The notes beneath the pieces are model-generated. The model had not been told where the DNA came from. It searched no databases and saw only the letters and a list, made by a program, of their open reading frames with translations. A DNA stretch of 64,000 nucleotides. Source: Methylobacterium sp. Leaf112. GTDB lineage: Bacteria; Pseudomonadota; Alphaproteobacteria; Rhizobiales; Beijerinckiaceae. Below, one piece after another: positions 56,386 through 64,000 of the stretch. Position numbers and translations under genes: made by a program. Where the stretch lies: contig NZ_LMNG01000031.1 of the NCBI RefSeq assembly GCF_001423295.1, positions 247,863 to 311,862 on the forward strand, read 5' to 3'. The first letter of the stretch is position 1; the number at the start of each line of letters is the position of its first letter.

Positions 56386-57630
56386 TCAGGTCTCCGGCGC
56401 GCCGAGCCGCCGGCGGCCACGGTCCGGCATTCGCGCCCGCAGGCCGTCCGCCGCGTCCCGGAACCAGGCGGCGCGGTCGATCTCCGGCAATCGGGTCGGA
56501 CGGGCGCGCCCCCCGAGCACCGCCTCCGCGTAGGCCTCCGCCGGCGCCCCGCGCGGGACAGGCAGGATCGCGCCCGCCGCGAGGAGTTCACGGTAGCGGG
56601 GATGATGATCGAACTCGTCGGCGCGCATCGGTGCCGTGACGACCACGGGCCGGCCGGCCTGGACGCAGGCGAGCACGCTGGCGCGCCGCGCCGTCAGCCC
56701 CTCGGGCAGGACGTACGCGAAGGCGTCGACGGTCTCGAACAGGCCGAACAGTTCCTCCGCCGAGGCGACGTAGCCCGAGACGACGACCGCGTCCTCCAGC
56801 CCGAGTGCGGCGACCTTGGCATCGAAGACGCCCTCGATGCCGTCCGAGGCCTTGATGAAGGATCCGATGAACACGAGGAGGGGGTCTTCGCCCCGCGCCG
56901 CGAGGGCCGCCGCGATGTCGAGGACCGCCTCCGGCTGCTTGCCCGGGTAGATCGACCCGAAATGGCCGAGGACGACGCGGCCCGCCCGCCGGGCGGCGAG
57001 GAGGCGCTGGCGCAGGGGGCTGTCGGCGATGCCGGCCGGGCGGCTCAGATTCGGCGGCACCGGCATCAGGGCGGCGCGCCGCGCCAGGAACCCCACGAGG
57101 GGATCGGCGGCGAGCTCCTCGCGCACCTGCGGCGAGACGAGGAAGATCGTGTCGGACAGGAGCAGCAGCGGCCGGAGCACCAGGCGGCGCAGCCGGTGCA
57201 GTCCGGCCCATTCGTGCAGGATCGTGAGGCAGGCGCGCCGGCGCAGCTTGGCCAGGGCGTAGACCGCGAGGGGCCCGAACAAGGCCCGCTTCCAGGCGAC
57301 GACGGGGAAATTCGTCACCACCGCATCCGCGCGGTCGATGGCGGCCCAGGTTTCGGCGAGCCGGAACTGGCGGGGCTCGATGGTCAGAGCGTTGTGCACG
57401 CCGGGCTCGGCCGCCCGCAGCGTGTCGAGGAGAAGCTGGCTGAAATCACCGATGCCGCAGGGCGGGTGTCCCGCTCCGAGCAGGTGCAGGCTCGCGACCG
57501 GTGTGGCCGACCGATGGGGCACAGGCTCGGACGACGCCGCGAAGGCATCGGCGGGCGACGGAGGCAGGGTCACGGATCGCTCGCGGTTGGGGGTTGAACC
57601 GTGCCCGATGGGGCGGGGGGCCGCGCTCAC
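56386..57630 (-). CDS. Glycosyltransferase (GT4-like, GT-B fold)
   Basis: The 414-residue protein has a GT-B layout: an N-terminal acceptor half starting ASLHLLGAGHPPCGIGDFSQLLLDTL and a C-terminal donor half with VVLGHFGSIYPGKQPEAVLDIAA, VVVSGYVASAEELFGLFETVDAFAYVLPEGLTARRASVLAC, where the E-x7-E-like region binds the nucleotide sugar. The donor and acceptor are unknown. GTG 57630 overlaps the stop of the GNAT-like gene (GTGA); GTG 57573 is an alternative. Leftward, converging on the polymerase gene, it belongs to the same locus by context. Confidence 0.85.
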   Translation of the reverse strand: MSAAPRPIGHGSTPNRERSVTLPPSPADAFAASSEPVPHRSATPVASLHLLGAGHPPCGIGDFSQLLLDTLRAAEPGVHNALTIEPRQFRLAETWAAIDRADAVVTNFPVVAWKRALFGPLAVYALAKLRRRACLTILHEWAGLHRLRRLVLRPLLLLSDTIFLVSPQVREELAADPLVGFLARRAALMPVPPNLSRPAGIADSPLRQRLLAARRAGRVVLGHFGSIYPGKQPEAVLDIAAALAARGEDPLLVFIGSFIKASDGIEGVFDAKVAALGLEDAVVVSGYVASAEELFGLFETVDAFAYVLPEGLTARRASVLACVQAGRPVVVTAPMRADEFDHHPRYRELLAAGAILPVPRGAPAEAYAEAVLGGRARPTRLPEIDRAAWFRDAADGLRARMPDRGRRRLGAPET

Positions 57631-58580
57631 GCGCCGAACAGCACGCGCTCGGTGTAGCTCAGGTCGCCGATCGGAACGGGGTGCGGCCCGCGGGCGTAGC
57701 GGGGTTCGCGCCCGTGAAGGTAGCGGCCGACCACGCCCGGCAGCGGGCCGTTGGCATCGAGCATCACGAACAGGACGCCGTGCCGAAGCAACAGGTACCG
57801 CCCGATCGCGCCGAGCCATGCCGCCAGCGTGTCCGGCTCGGGCGCAAAGACGATCTGATAACACGCCAGGGTCGGGCTCGCGGGCCAGCGTGGCACGGCC
57901 TTGATTCGATGCGGCTGCAGGACGACGGCCCGCGCCGTCGTGGCGTCGCGGCACACGAGGACGAGGGAGCCGTAGCCGGCATGGTCCAGTGCGAGTCCGC
58001 GCTCCCGGGGCGACAGGATTCCCGCATGGCCCTCGGAGAAAAGCTCCACCCGTCGCCCCCGCTGCGAGCGGCTCAGGCTGGGCATCGCCAGCAGCTGCCC
58101 GCGCACGAAGGCCCGGAAGCCGCGCGCCTCGTGGATCGCACGCGTGTGCACGGACGCGGAGATGTTGAGATAGGTCACCGACTTGTCCTGCATCGCCCGC
58201 CCGTCGAGGAGCGTCGCCGCCGCGCGGAACTTCGGATCGACGTACCAGCTCGACAGGTTGCAGCGCAGGTGGGAGCCGGTCGCATCGGCGATGCGCGTGT
58301 AGAGCGTCAGCAGCACGCCGACCGCCACCCCGTCGTGATCGAGGAGATACCCGTAGCGCGGAACCCCGTCCGGCACGCCCCGCGCGACGTGACGGGCGAG
58401 GCCGTCGCGCCAGTACGCCTGCGTCCGTTCGGGAAAGCCGGCCGCGAGCAAACCGACCACGGTGTCGAGATCGGTTTCCTCGATGGGGCGGCAGCGCAGA
58501 GCACCCGGACGCGGCGCCACCGGTACGGAACCCGCGCCCGGACCCGGCGCGGGTTCCGATTCCGGGGAGGACGAAGTCAT
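57627..58580 (-). CDS. GNAT-like acyltransferase family protein
   Basis: The 317-residue protein has a region LRCRPIEETDLDTVVGLLAAGFPERTQAYW and DHDGVAVGVLLTLYTRI, then SSWYVDPKFRAAATLLDGRAM and TYLNISASVHTRAIHEARGFRAF, which follow the GNAT pattern (acetyl-CoA pocket and terminal E-x-x-G-F). A role in acylating a polysaccharide or precursor is inferred from context only. The C-terminal half (about 200-317) has a second related-looking fold that I cannot name. ATG 58580 has a Shine-Dalgarno AAGGAAG upstream. Its stop overlaps the start of the GT4 gene. Confidence 0.72.
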   Translation of the reverse strand: MTSSSPESEPAPGPGAGSVPVAPRPGALRCRPIEETDLDTVVGLLAAGFPERTQAYWRDGLARHVARGVPDGVPRYGYLLDHDGVAVGVLLTLYTRIADATGSHLRCNLSSWYVDPKFRAAATLLDGRAMQDKSVTYLNISASVHTRAIHEARGFRAFVRGQLLAMPSLSRSQRGRRVELFSEGHAGILSPRERGLALDHAGYGSLVLVCRDATTARAVVLQPHRIKAVPRWPASPTLACYQIVFAPEPDTLAAWLGAIGRYLLLRHGVLFVMLDANGPLPGVVGRYLHGREPRYARGPHPVPIGDLSYTERVLFGA

Positions 58581-59137
58581 GGCCGTGCTTCCTTTTCGAA
58601 AGGATCTGCCACGTTGGATGATCCTCCCTTAGAATACCGGTCGCTAACACTTGGTTAGGGCGGGCGTCGCGCCGATGGCGGCGTCATACCCGGCCAAGCC
58701 AACTGGGACGCCCCGGACCCGAAGGCAGCGCGGGACCGGTCCGGGCCCTTGGCGAAGCGGTTCGATCGGACGAAGACCCTGCCTATCGAAGGTTTGCCGC
58801 GGCCCCTATCGCCGATCGCGGCAAACTCTCCCGGCGTTCCGGCCCGCGATCATTGAATCCGGACACCGCGCGGACGTGTCGGAGCGCGTCGGACCGTCGA
58901 CAAACGGTCCGACGGTGCAGCCTTCGCGGAGGTGGCTTGAGGGGGGCAGCGAACGATCAGGGGGAATGCCGCATGGGGCGGGGTCCGCGGCGCAACGCCG
59001 GCCACGATGGGATCGTGCGCGATCATGGGAGGCGTTGGCCGAGACCTGTTTACCTCATCGTCACCGGGATATCCTTGCGTGCCCAACCGAGTACCCAGGC
59101 CAAATTCCGAATATCCGGTGGAACGCCTGGAAAGCTG
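58581..59137. other. Long intergenic stretch without supported gene
   Basis: No credible gene is found in this region of over 550 bases. Several overlapping reading frames exist on the plus strand (for example ending at 59190 and 59242), but their composition is Arg/Pro-rich and unlike the neighbours. It must contain the promoter of the GNAT-like/GT4 pair. Confidence 0.45.
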
Positions 59138-59350
59138 TCAGGATGCATCGGTGTGCGTGTCGACGAAAAATCCCTGATCTTCTTCGATGAGAATGGGCAG
59201 GACATACGTTTCGATCACACGATCGGTGGCTTCGATGACTAGAAAAATCAAAACCGAGACCAACGAAGCAACGGATAGAACGATAAGAAGACAAACCAAC
59301 GAAAAACTTGCTTTGATTCCCCAGGCATGAGCGCGGCTGTCCTGGTTCAT
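59138..59350 (-). CDS. Possible small membrane protein
   Basis: A 70-residue frame begins MNQDSRAHAWGIKASF and contains one strong hydrophobic helix (about residues 14-40, SLVCLLIVLSVASLVSVLIF), followed by an acidic tail (VLPILIEEDQGFF). GC is lower than in the surrounding genes. The Shine-Dalgarno is weak and an opposite-strand frame overlaps, so the gene may not be real. Confidence 0.35.
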   Translation of the reverse strand: MNQDSRAHAWGIKASFSLVCLLIVLSVASLVSVLIFLVIEATDRVIETYVLPILIEEDQGFFVDTHTDAS

Positions 59351-59810
59351 TTTTTCGGCACCTGCCACAGGAAATATTCGTCGCGTCGAAATGCTCACAT
59401 TTTTATGCTCGAAACAACATCGCATTGAGAGGAATTTTCTACTTAGGCCAGGATACCCACAGCGCGCCATCGTACGCCTTTCGGTGAAGACTATACTTCC
59501 GGGCGTCAGCCTTGAAAGAAAAAACAAATAGTCGTCATCGAGTGAACCAACACCGTGCAGGGTGGGCCAGACACGATCGTGTCTCAGTGCCATCAGGTTC
59601 GATAGGCGTTGTAAAGCGAACGTATTCGTACCCTTGCGTCAGACGCCTATTTGCATGACGGCTTGCGTTCCAGCGAACCCAACGGTCTGAGCACAGAGCC
59701 CGTCTACAGGACAACGTTCGCGCTGGATCGCACGACGCTCGCCACACCATTGCGTGCAGGTTGCCGTCCCGCGGCACTGCCTCGGCCGGTCGAACCCATC
59801 AACCCGTAAC
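59351..59810. other. Lower-GC intergenic stretch
   Basis: About 460 bases between the possible small protein and the terminator of the Gly/Tyr-rich gene hold no supported gene. GC is visibly lower, with A-rich stretches near 59260-59310 and 59510-59530. An in-frame extension of the small protein runs to 59593, but its composition is not convincing. Confidence 0.4.
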
Positions 59811-59845
59811 GAAAAAAGGGCCGCCTTTCGGCGACCCCCCTTTCA
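59811..59845 (-). terminator. Rho-independent terminator after the Gly/Tyr-rich gene
   Basis: On the minus strand AAAGGGGGGTCGCC, loop GAAA, GGCGGCCCTTTTTT forms a GC hairpin with a GNRA-like tetraloop followed by a run of six T. It lies about 20 bases after the stop codon. Confidence 0.92.
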
Positions 59846-59863
59846 TGGAATGTTGTCGGACGT

Positions 59864-60283
59864 TCAGTAGCCGTAATAGCCACCGCCGCCGTAGCCGTAG
59901 GCCGGAGCGTAGCCATAGGCGGGGGCGTAGCCGTAACCGACCGCGCGCGGGCCGCCGTAGGAATACCCGCCATAGGCCGGGTAACCGTAGCCGCCGCCAT
60001 ACCCGCCGCCGTAGGCGCCCGCCGCAATGGCGCCCGCTGCGAGACCGGCGATGCCGAGGCCCACGGCCGCGCCGGTTCCGATGCCGCGCCGTCCGTAACC
60101 ACGGCCATAGCCGCCACCGTAGCGACCGTAGCCGCCGCCATATCCACGGCCATAACCGCCGCCGTGACCGTAACCGCCGTGACCGTAGCCACCACCGTAA
60201 CCGTAGCCGCGGGCTTCGGCGGGGGCGGCGGCGAGGAGGCCGAGACCGAGGACGGCCGTCGCGGCGAGTGCGAGCTTGCGCAT
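59864..60283 (-). CDS. Gly/Tyr-rich exported protein
   Basis: The 139-residue product has a signal peptide (MRKLALAATAVLGLGLLAAA, cleavage near AEARG). The mature part is made of imperfect GYGGGYG and YGRGYGGGY repeats, split by one hydrophobic segment (about residues 70-92, GIGTGAAVGLGIAGLAAGAI), and ends in APAYGYAPAYGYGGGGYYGY. Proteins of this type are common in Methylobacterium and relatives; the function is unknown, perhaps cell-surface or stress-related. Low-complexity composition prevents domain assignment. ATG 60283 fits the signal peptide; the upstream extension is unlikely. It has its own terminator. Confidence 0.82.
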   Translation of the reverse strand: MRKLALAATAVLGLGLLAAAPAEARGYGYGGGYGHGGYGHGGGYGRGYGGGYGRYGGGYGRGYGRRGIGTGAAVGLGIAGLAAGAIAAGAYGGGYGGGYGYPAYGGYSYGGPRAVGYGYAPAYGYAPAYGYGGGGYYGY

Positions 60284-60465
60284 GCGAGAGTTCCCAGAGT
60301 TGTGAGGATTGATGCAACAACCCGCCAGACGCGAGACCGTTCCGTCCCGCCTGTGGCGCCGGATGGCGAAGCTGCGGGAGGCGGGTCCCGGAACACGCGC
60401 AGCGTTGACGCGAACCATCCGGCAGTGCACGGCGTTGGCACCCGTTCCGTGCGAAGGATCCAGCC

Positions 60466-61581
60466 GTGCCGCAATCCCGGCAGCCCCTGCAATCGTCCGC
60501 CCTGGCTGCGGCTTCGCTCGCGACCCTGCGGCGCGGCGACCAGTTGTTCGAGACGGAGCGCCGGCTGAATGCGGTGCTCAACAACGCCTCGGTGTCGATC
60601 TTCCTCATGGATGACCGCCAACACTGCGTCTACATGAACCGCGCCGCCGAGCAGTTGACCGGCTTCACCCTGGCCGAGGTGCTCGCGCGCGATTGCCCGC
60701 TTCACGACATCGTGCACCACACCTATCCAGACGGCCGGCCGTTCCCCCTCGCGGAATGCGCCATCGACCGGGCGTTCCCCCAGAACAACCACGAGCGGGG
60801 CGAGGAGGTGTTCGTCCACGCCGACGGGCATTTCTATCCCGTCGGCTTCACCGCCAGCCCGATCCGCGACGACTCGGCGAACATCATCGGCACCATCATC
60901 GAGGTGCGCGACATCAGCGAGGAGAAGGCGGCGGCCGAGCGCCAGCGCCTGCTCCTCAACGAGCTCAACCACCGGGTGAAGAACACCCTGGCGACGGTGC
61001 AGTCCATCGCCGCGCAGACGTTCCGGGGCCTGGCCGAGGTCGGCGCCCGCACGGTGTTCGACGCCCGGATGGCGGCCCTGTCCACGGCCCACAACGTCCT
61101 CGTGGCGGACAATTGGGAGAGCGCCAGCCTGCGCAGCGTGGTCACGCGCGCCCTAGCGCCCCATCTTCTCGCCGAGGTCGACGTTGACCGGTTTCGGATG
61201 GACGGGCCGGATGCCCGGCTTCATCCGAAGGTGGCGGTGACCCTGTCCATGGCCCTGCACGAACTGATGACCAATGCGGCGAAGTACGGCGCGCTGTCGG
61301 TTCCCGAGGGCCGCGTCCACGTCACCTGGTCCCTCGAACCCATGGCGGACGACCGACAACGACTCGACCTGCTGTGGGAGGAACAGGGCGGCCCCGAAGT
61401 CGCGGCCCCGGCCCGCAAGGGCTTCGGCTCGCGGCTGATCGAGCGCCAATTGCCCCTTGAATTCGATGGGCGGGCCGAGATCGAGTATCGTGTCGCAGGG
61501 GTGGTGTGCAGGCTCGAAGTGCCCCTGACCGCGTTGGGGTGGATGGGACAGGACGTGATCACCGGGCAGACCGCCCCATGA
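60466..61581 (+). CDS. HWE-family PAS sensor histidine kinase
   Basis: The 371-residue soluble protein has an N-terminal PAS domain (about residues 30-150, RRLNAVLNNASVSIFLMDD) and an HWE/HisKA_2 kinase core with phospho-acceptor His169 in LLNELNHRVKNTLATVQS, the N-box HELMTNAAKYGAL and a late KGFGSRLIERQLPLEF. No membrane segment is seen, so it senses a cytosolic signal or redox/light cofactor through PAS. The start is GTG 60466 with AAGGA at 60454-60458. Its stop overlaps the ATG of the response regulator, so the two are a pair. Confidence 0.92.
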   Translation: MPQSRQPLQSSALAAASLATLRRGDQLFETERRLNAVLNNASVSIFLMDDRQHCVYMNRAAEQLTGFTLAEVLARDCPLHDIVHHTYPDGRPFPLAECAIDRAFPQNNHERGEEVFVHADGHFYPVGFTASPIRDDSANIIGTIIEVRDISEEKAAAERQRLLLNELNHRVKNTLATVQSIAAQTFRGLAEVGARTVFDARMAALSTAHNVLVADNWESASLRSVVTRALAPHLLAEVDVDRFRMDGPDARLHPKVAVTLSMALHELMTNAAKYGALSVPEGRVHVTWSLEPMADDRQRLDLLWEEQGGPEVAAPARKGFGSRLIERQLPLEFDGRAEIEYRVAGVVCRLEVPLTALGWMGQDVITGQTAP

Positions 61582-62051
61582 CGGTGCTGAATGGACGCCG
61601 CGTCCTTCTGGTCGAGGACGAAAGCCTCGTCGCCATGCTGGCCGAGGACATGCTGATGGACCTCGGCTGCGAGGTCGTTCTCGCCATGCGCCTCGACAAG
61701 GCCCTGGCGCTCGCCCGCACCGAGACGTTCGATGCCGCCGTGCTCGACGTGAACCTCGGCGAGGCCCGGAGCTACCCCATCGCCGACGTGCTGTTCGAGC
61801 GCAGCCTGCCGTTCCTGTTCGCCACGGGCTACGGCACGCAGGGGCTGGAGCGGGCCTACCAGGGTGTCCCGGTCCTGCAGAAGCCCTACCAGCAGGGTCC
61901 GATGGAACACCTGCTGCATCGTCTGCTGATTTGCGGCGAGCTGGCACAGAAGGGGTCCGAGCCCTGTATGCGGCCCGGCTGCACCTGCCAGGCCTCCCTG
62001 CGCTCGCCGTCCGGCAAAGGGACGGGGTTCCAGGCCGACAGCCCGGCCTGA
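61578..62051 (+). CDS. Single-domain response regulator with Cys-rich tail
   Basis: The 157-residue protein is a receiver domain: acidic pair in LLVEDESLVAML, phospho-acceptor Asp57 in AAVLDVNLG, the Thr switch in FLFATGYG and the conserved Lys in VLQKPY. No output domain follows. The C-terminal tail contains four cysteines (ICGELAQK, then CMRPGCTCQ) and could bind metal or be an oxidation switch. The ATG overlaps the upstream kinase stop (ATGA), so it is the probable partner of that kinase. Confidence 0.9.
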   Translation: MTVLNGRRVLLVEDESLVAMLAEDMLMDLGCEVVLAMRLDKALALARTETFDAAVLDVNLGEARSYPIADVLFERSLPFLFATGYGTQGLERAYQGVPVLQKPYQQGPMEHLLHRLLICGELAQKGSEPCMRPGCTCQASLRSPSGKGTGFQADSPA

Positions 62052-62203
62052 GCCCTCCCCGGCGGATGCGATCGCCAGCGGGGGCCCGACCGCTCGACTG
62101 CCCGCTGCTTCCCATGGTCGCCTGCCAACATCCGTGCGAACCGCTATGGTCGGGGGCCTGACCGCACGCGACGCCGAAGGGCGACGTCCCGCGCGTGCCA
62201 CGC

Positions 62204-62491
62204 ATGAGTGCCCCCATGAGTGCCACCCTCCTCGGGCTCACGACCCTCGCCTTCCTGTTCCCCGCCCCGGCGGAGCGGCCGGCCTTTCCCGATCCGCCGC
62301 GCGGAACCGGATGGGCCATCGCGGCGGTGGCGGTGTTCCTCGGCCTCGTGACCCTGGTGCCCCTCAGCCTCGCCTTGGCCGACAAGTGGGTGATGGACGC
62401 CCGGGCGGCCGAGTGCCGGGCGACGGGCGGCCGGATCGCCTACGTCTCGGCCGAGGGCCGTGCCCATCGCTGCGAACACCCGGACAAGTGA
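62204..62491 (+). CDS. Small membrane protein of unknown function
   Basis: The 95-residue frame starts MSAPMSATLLGLTTLAF and has two hydrophobic segments (about residues 7-22 and 37-58), followed by a small soluble tail with two cysteines (AAECRATGG and HRCEHPDK). No family is recognised. An in-frame GTG at 62195 is an alternative start. It lies 150 bp after the response regulator and before the convergent ABC transporter. Confidence 0.55.
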   Translation: MSAPMSATLLGLTTLAFLFPAPAERPAFPDPPRGTGWAIAAVAVFLGLVTLVPLSLALADKWVMDARAAECRATGGRIAYVSAEGRAHRCEHPDK

Positions 62492-62545
62492 CCGCCGATC
62501 CGCAGGCCGGGGCATCGCCCGTCGCCGTAAGGTGAGGCACCGTCC

Positions 62546-64000
62546 TCACGCACGCACGGCCGCTTGGGTCTCGAACAGCGCGCGGTACCGGCCCTCCGGC
62601 TCATGGATCAGGTCGTCGTGGGGACCGTCCTCGACGATGCGGCCGCGGTCGAACACCAGGATGCGGTCGAGGGACCGGACCGTGGAGAGCCGGTGGGCGA
62701 TGACGATGGCGGTGCGCCCGCGCATGAGCCGCTCCATCGCCTGCTGGATCAGGGCCTCCGATTCCGAATCGAGGCTCGAGGTCGCCTCGTCGAGGATGAG
62801 GATCGGCGCATCGGCCAGGAAGGCGCGGGCCAGCGCCACCCGCTGGCGCTCGCCGCCCGACAGCTTCACGCCGCGCTCGCCGACCAGGGTGCCGTAGCCC
62901 TTCGGCAACCGGGCGATGAAGTCGTGCGCGTTGGCGAGCCGCGCCGCCCGCTCGATGGCCTCGGCGGAAGCGCCCGGCCGCGCGTAGGCGATGTTCTCGG
63001 AAAGCGACCGGTGGAACAGCACCGGCTCCTGCGGCACGATGGCGATATTCTCGCGCAACGAGGCTTGGGTGACATCGGCGATGTCGATGCCGTCGATGCG
63101 GATCCGCCCGCCGGTGACGTCGTAGAGCCGCTGCACCAACTTGACGAAAGTGGTCTTGCCCGATCCCGAGCGCCCCACCAGACCGACCCGCTGTCCGGGG
63201 GGAATCGTCACCGAGAGGTCGCGGTAGAGCGGCGCGGCGTGCCCGGCATAGTGGAACGTCACCGCCTCGAACCGCAGCGCCCCGCCCGTCACCGAGAGCC
63301 CCGTCGCGCCGGGCCGGTCGGCGACGCCGTAGGGCTCTGAATCGAGGGCGACGAGTTCCTCCATTTCGTTCACCGCCCGCTGGAGGTGGTTGATGTGCTG
63401 GCCGATGTCGCCGAGGTAGCCGTGCACCACGAAGTAGGTGGTGAGCACGTAGGCGACATCGCCGGGCGTGGCGGCCTTCGTCCACCACAGCCACAGGGCG
63501 ACGCCCACGATGGCGGTGCGCAGGGCGAGCAGAAGGCCGAGTTGCGCGGTGACGCTCCAGGTCACCCGCATCCAGGTGCGGCGGGTGCGCTTGTGCCACT
63601 TGCCCAGGATGTGCGCGAGGCGCGCATCCTCCCGGCCCTCGGCGCCGAAGGCCTTCACCACGGCGTTGTTCCCGATGGCGTCGGACAGGGTGCCGCCGAG
63701 CCGGGTGTCCCAGCCGTTGGAGAGTTGCGCCGCCGGGGCGATCACTTTGGTGGCGAGGCCGATGGCGGTGCCGACATAGGCCAGGGTGCCGAGCCCGATG
63801 ACCGCCCCCATGGCGGGCCAGTGCCAGCCGAGGAGCACCATGGTGCCGAGCAGCACCACCACGGAGGGCAGCAGGGCGAGTAGCAGGGTGTCGTTGAGCC
63901 CGTCGAGGGCCCACATCCCCCGCGAGATCTTGCGGACCGTCGAGCCGGAGAAGCTGTTGGCGTGCCAGTCCGTCGACAGGCGCTGGACCCGGTGGAAGCC
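62546..64000 (-). CDS. ABC exporter, fused membrane and ATPase domains (5' end outside window)
   Basis: The frame is open to the right edge, so the N-terminus is missing; 484 residues are visible. The membrane domain (several helices, in-window residues 1-230) shows STDWHANSFSGSTVRKISRG at the start, and the nucleotide-binding domain carries Walker A GLVGRSGSGKTTF, Q-loop PQEPVLF, signature LSGGERQRVALARA, Walker B ILILDEATSSLD and the switch His in IAHRLSTV. It is a half-transporter that should dimerise; MsbA-like or metal/lipid-type exporters share this form, so the cargo is unknown. It converges on the small membrane protein gene. Confidence 0.92.
   Translation of the reverse strand, partial: GFHRVQRLSTDWHANSFSGSTVRKISRGMWALDGLNDTLLLALLPSVVVLLGTMVLLGWHWPAMGAVIGLGTLAYVGTAIGLATKVIAPAAQLSNGWDTRLGGTLSDAIGNNAVVKAFGAEGREDARLAHILGKWHKRTRRTWMRVTWSVTAQLGLLLALRTAIVGVALWLWWTKAATPGDVAYVLTTYFVVHGYLGDIGQHINHLQRAVNEMEELVALDSEPYGVADRPGATGLSVTGGALRFEAVTFHYAGHAAPLYRDLSVTIPPGQRVGLVGRSGSGKTTFVKLVQRLYDVTGGRIRIDGIDIADVTQASLRENIAIVPQEPVLFHRSLSENIAYARPGASAEAIERAARLANAHDFIARLPKGYGTLVGERGVKLSGGERQRVALARAFLADAPILILDEATSSLDSESEALIQQAMERLMRGRTAIVIAHRLSTVRSLDRILVFDRGRIVEDGPHDDLIHEPEGRYRALFETQAAVRA

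Noticed and set aside
58651..59242. Plus-strand frames ending at 59190 and 59242
   Set aside because: Arg/Pro-rich, no Shine-Dalgarno and no recognisable domain. The last 30 residues of the second look protein-like, but overlap a better candidate on the other strand.

Overview
The window is GC-rich (about 70 percent by eye), densely coded chromosomal DNA of an alphaproteobacterium. Gene order and protein style (lptF-lptG-lptD-pdxA-rsmA, carA/yqeY-dnaG-rpoD, an HWE histidine kinase, a CHCC zinc-finger protein, a pseudoazurin-type cupredoxin, an Anbu cluster) fit the Hyphomicrobiales, most likely Methylobacteriaceae (Methylobacterium/Methylorubrum). This is judged from memory of these families, not from a search. 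I see no insertion sequence, prophage, CRISPR array or rRNA; the one tRNA is tRNA-Leu(TAA) at 45064-45150.

Region 1 (1-16.0 kb): the end of a Tim44-like membrane protein, an MHYT-PAS-GGDEF-EAL cyclic-di-GMP protein, then a leftward operon lptF-lptG-lptD-pdxA-rsmA for LPS export, vitamin B6 and 16S rRNA dimethylation. The surA gene often found inside this operon is absent. Divergent from it are pepA, an unknown membrane protein, an acyl-CoA synthetase and msrP.

Region 2 (16.0-31.4 kb): a LysR regulator, trxB, an ELM1-family protein, a small exported protein, greA and carB leftward; a frameshifted pseudoazurin gene; carA leftward; and the rightward yqeY, dnaG, rpoD series ending in a strong terminator.

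Region 3 (31.4-37.2 kb): a lower-GC gene for a membrane protein whose C-terminal half resembles actinoporins (the most unusual item here), a class III nucleotide cyclase, and a thiO-thiS-thiG-thiE operon behind a TPP riboswitch with a plausible translational switch.

Region 4 (37.2-46.3 kb): a leftward Anbu operon (ATP-grasp, alpha-E, transglutaminase-like, Anbu peptidase), a RadC-like protein and map, then a CHCC zinc-finger protein, an FAD monooxygenase, tRNA-Leu and a DUF4336 protein.

Region 5 (46.3-58.6 kb): a two-sided exopolysaccharide locus. Leftward genes encode a Wzx flippase, a DUF6492 protein, a polysaccharide deacetylase, a GumC/Wzz chain-length protein and a WecG/TagA glycosyltransferase. 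Rightward genes encode a Tat-exported GH10 glycosidase, a GT2 glycosyltransferase and a Wzy/WaaL-like polymerase. A GNAT-like protein and a GT4 glycosyltransferase face them. Together they look like a Wzx/Wzy pathway with its own glycosidase; no initiating phosphoglycosyltransferase or tyrosine autokinase is inside the window.

Region 6 (58.6-64 kb): about 1.3 kb with few or no genes and lower GC, a Gly/Tyr-rich exported protein with its own terminator, an HWE kinase/response regulator pair, a small membrane protein and the C-terminal part of an ABC exporter running off the right edge.
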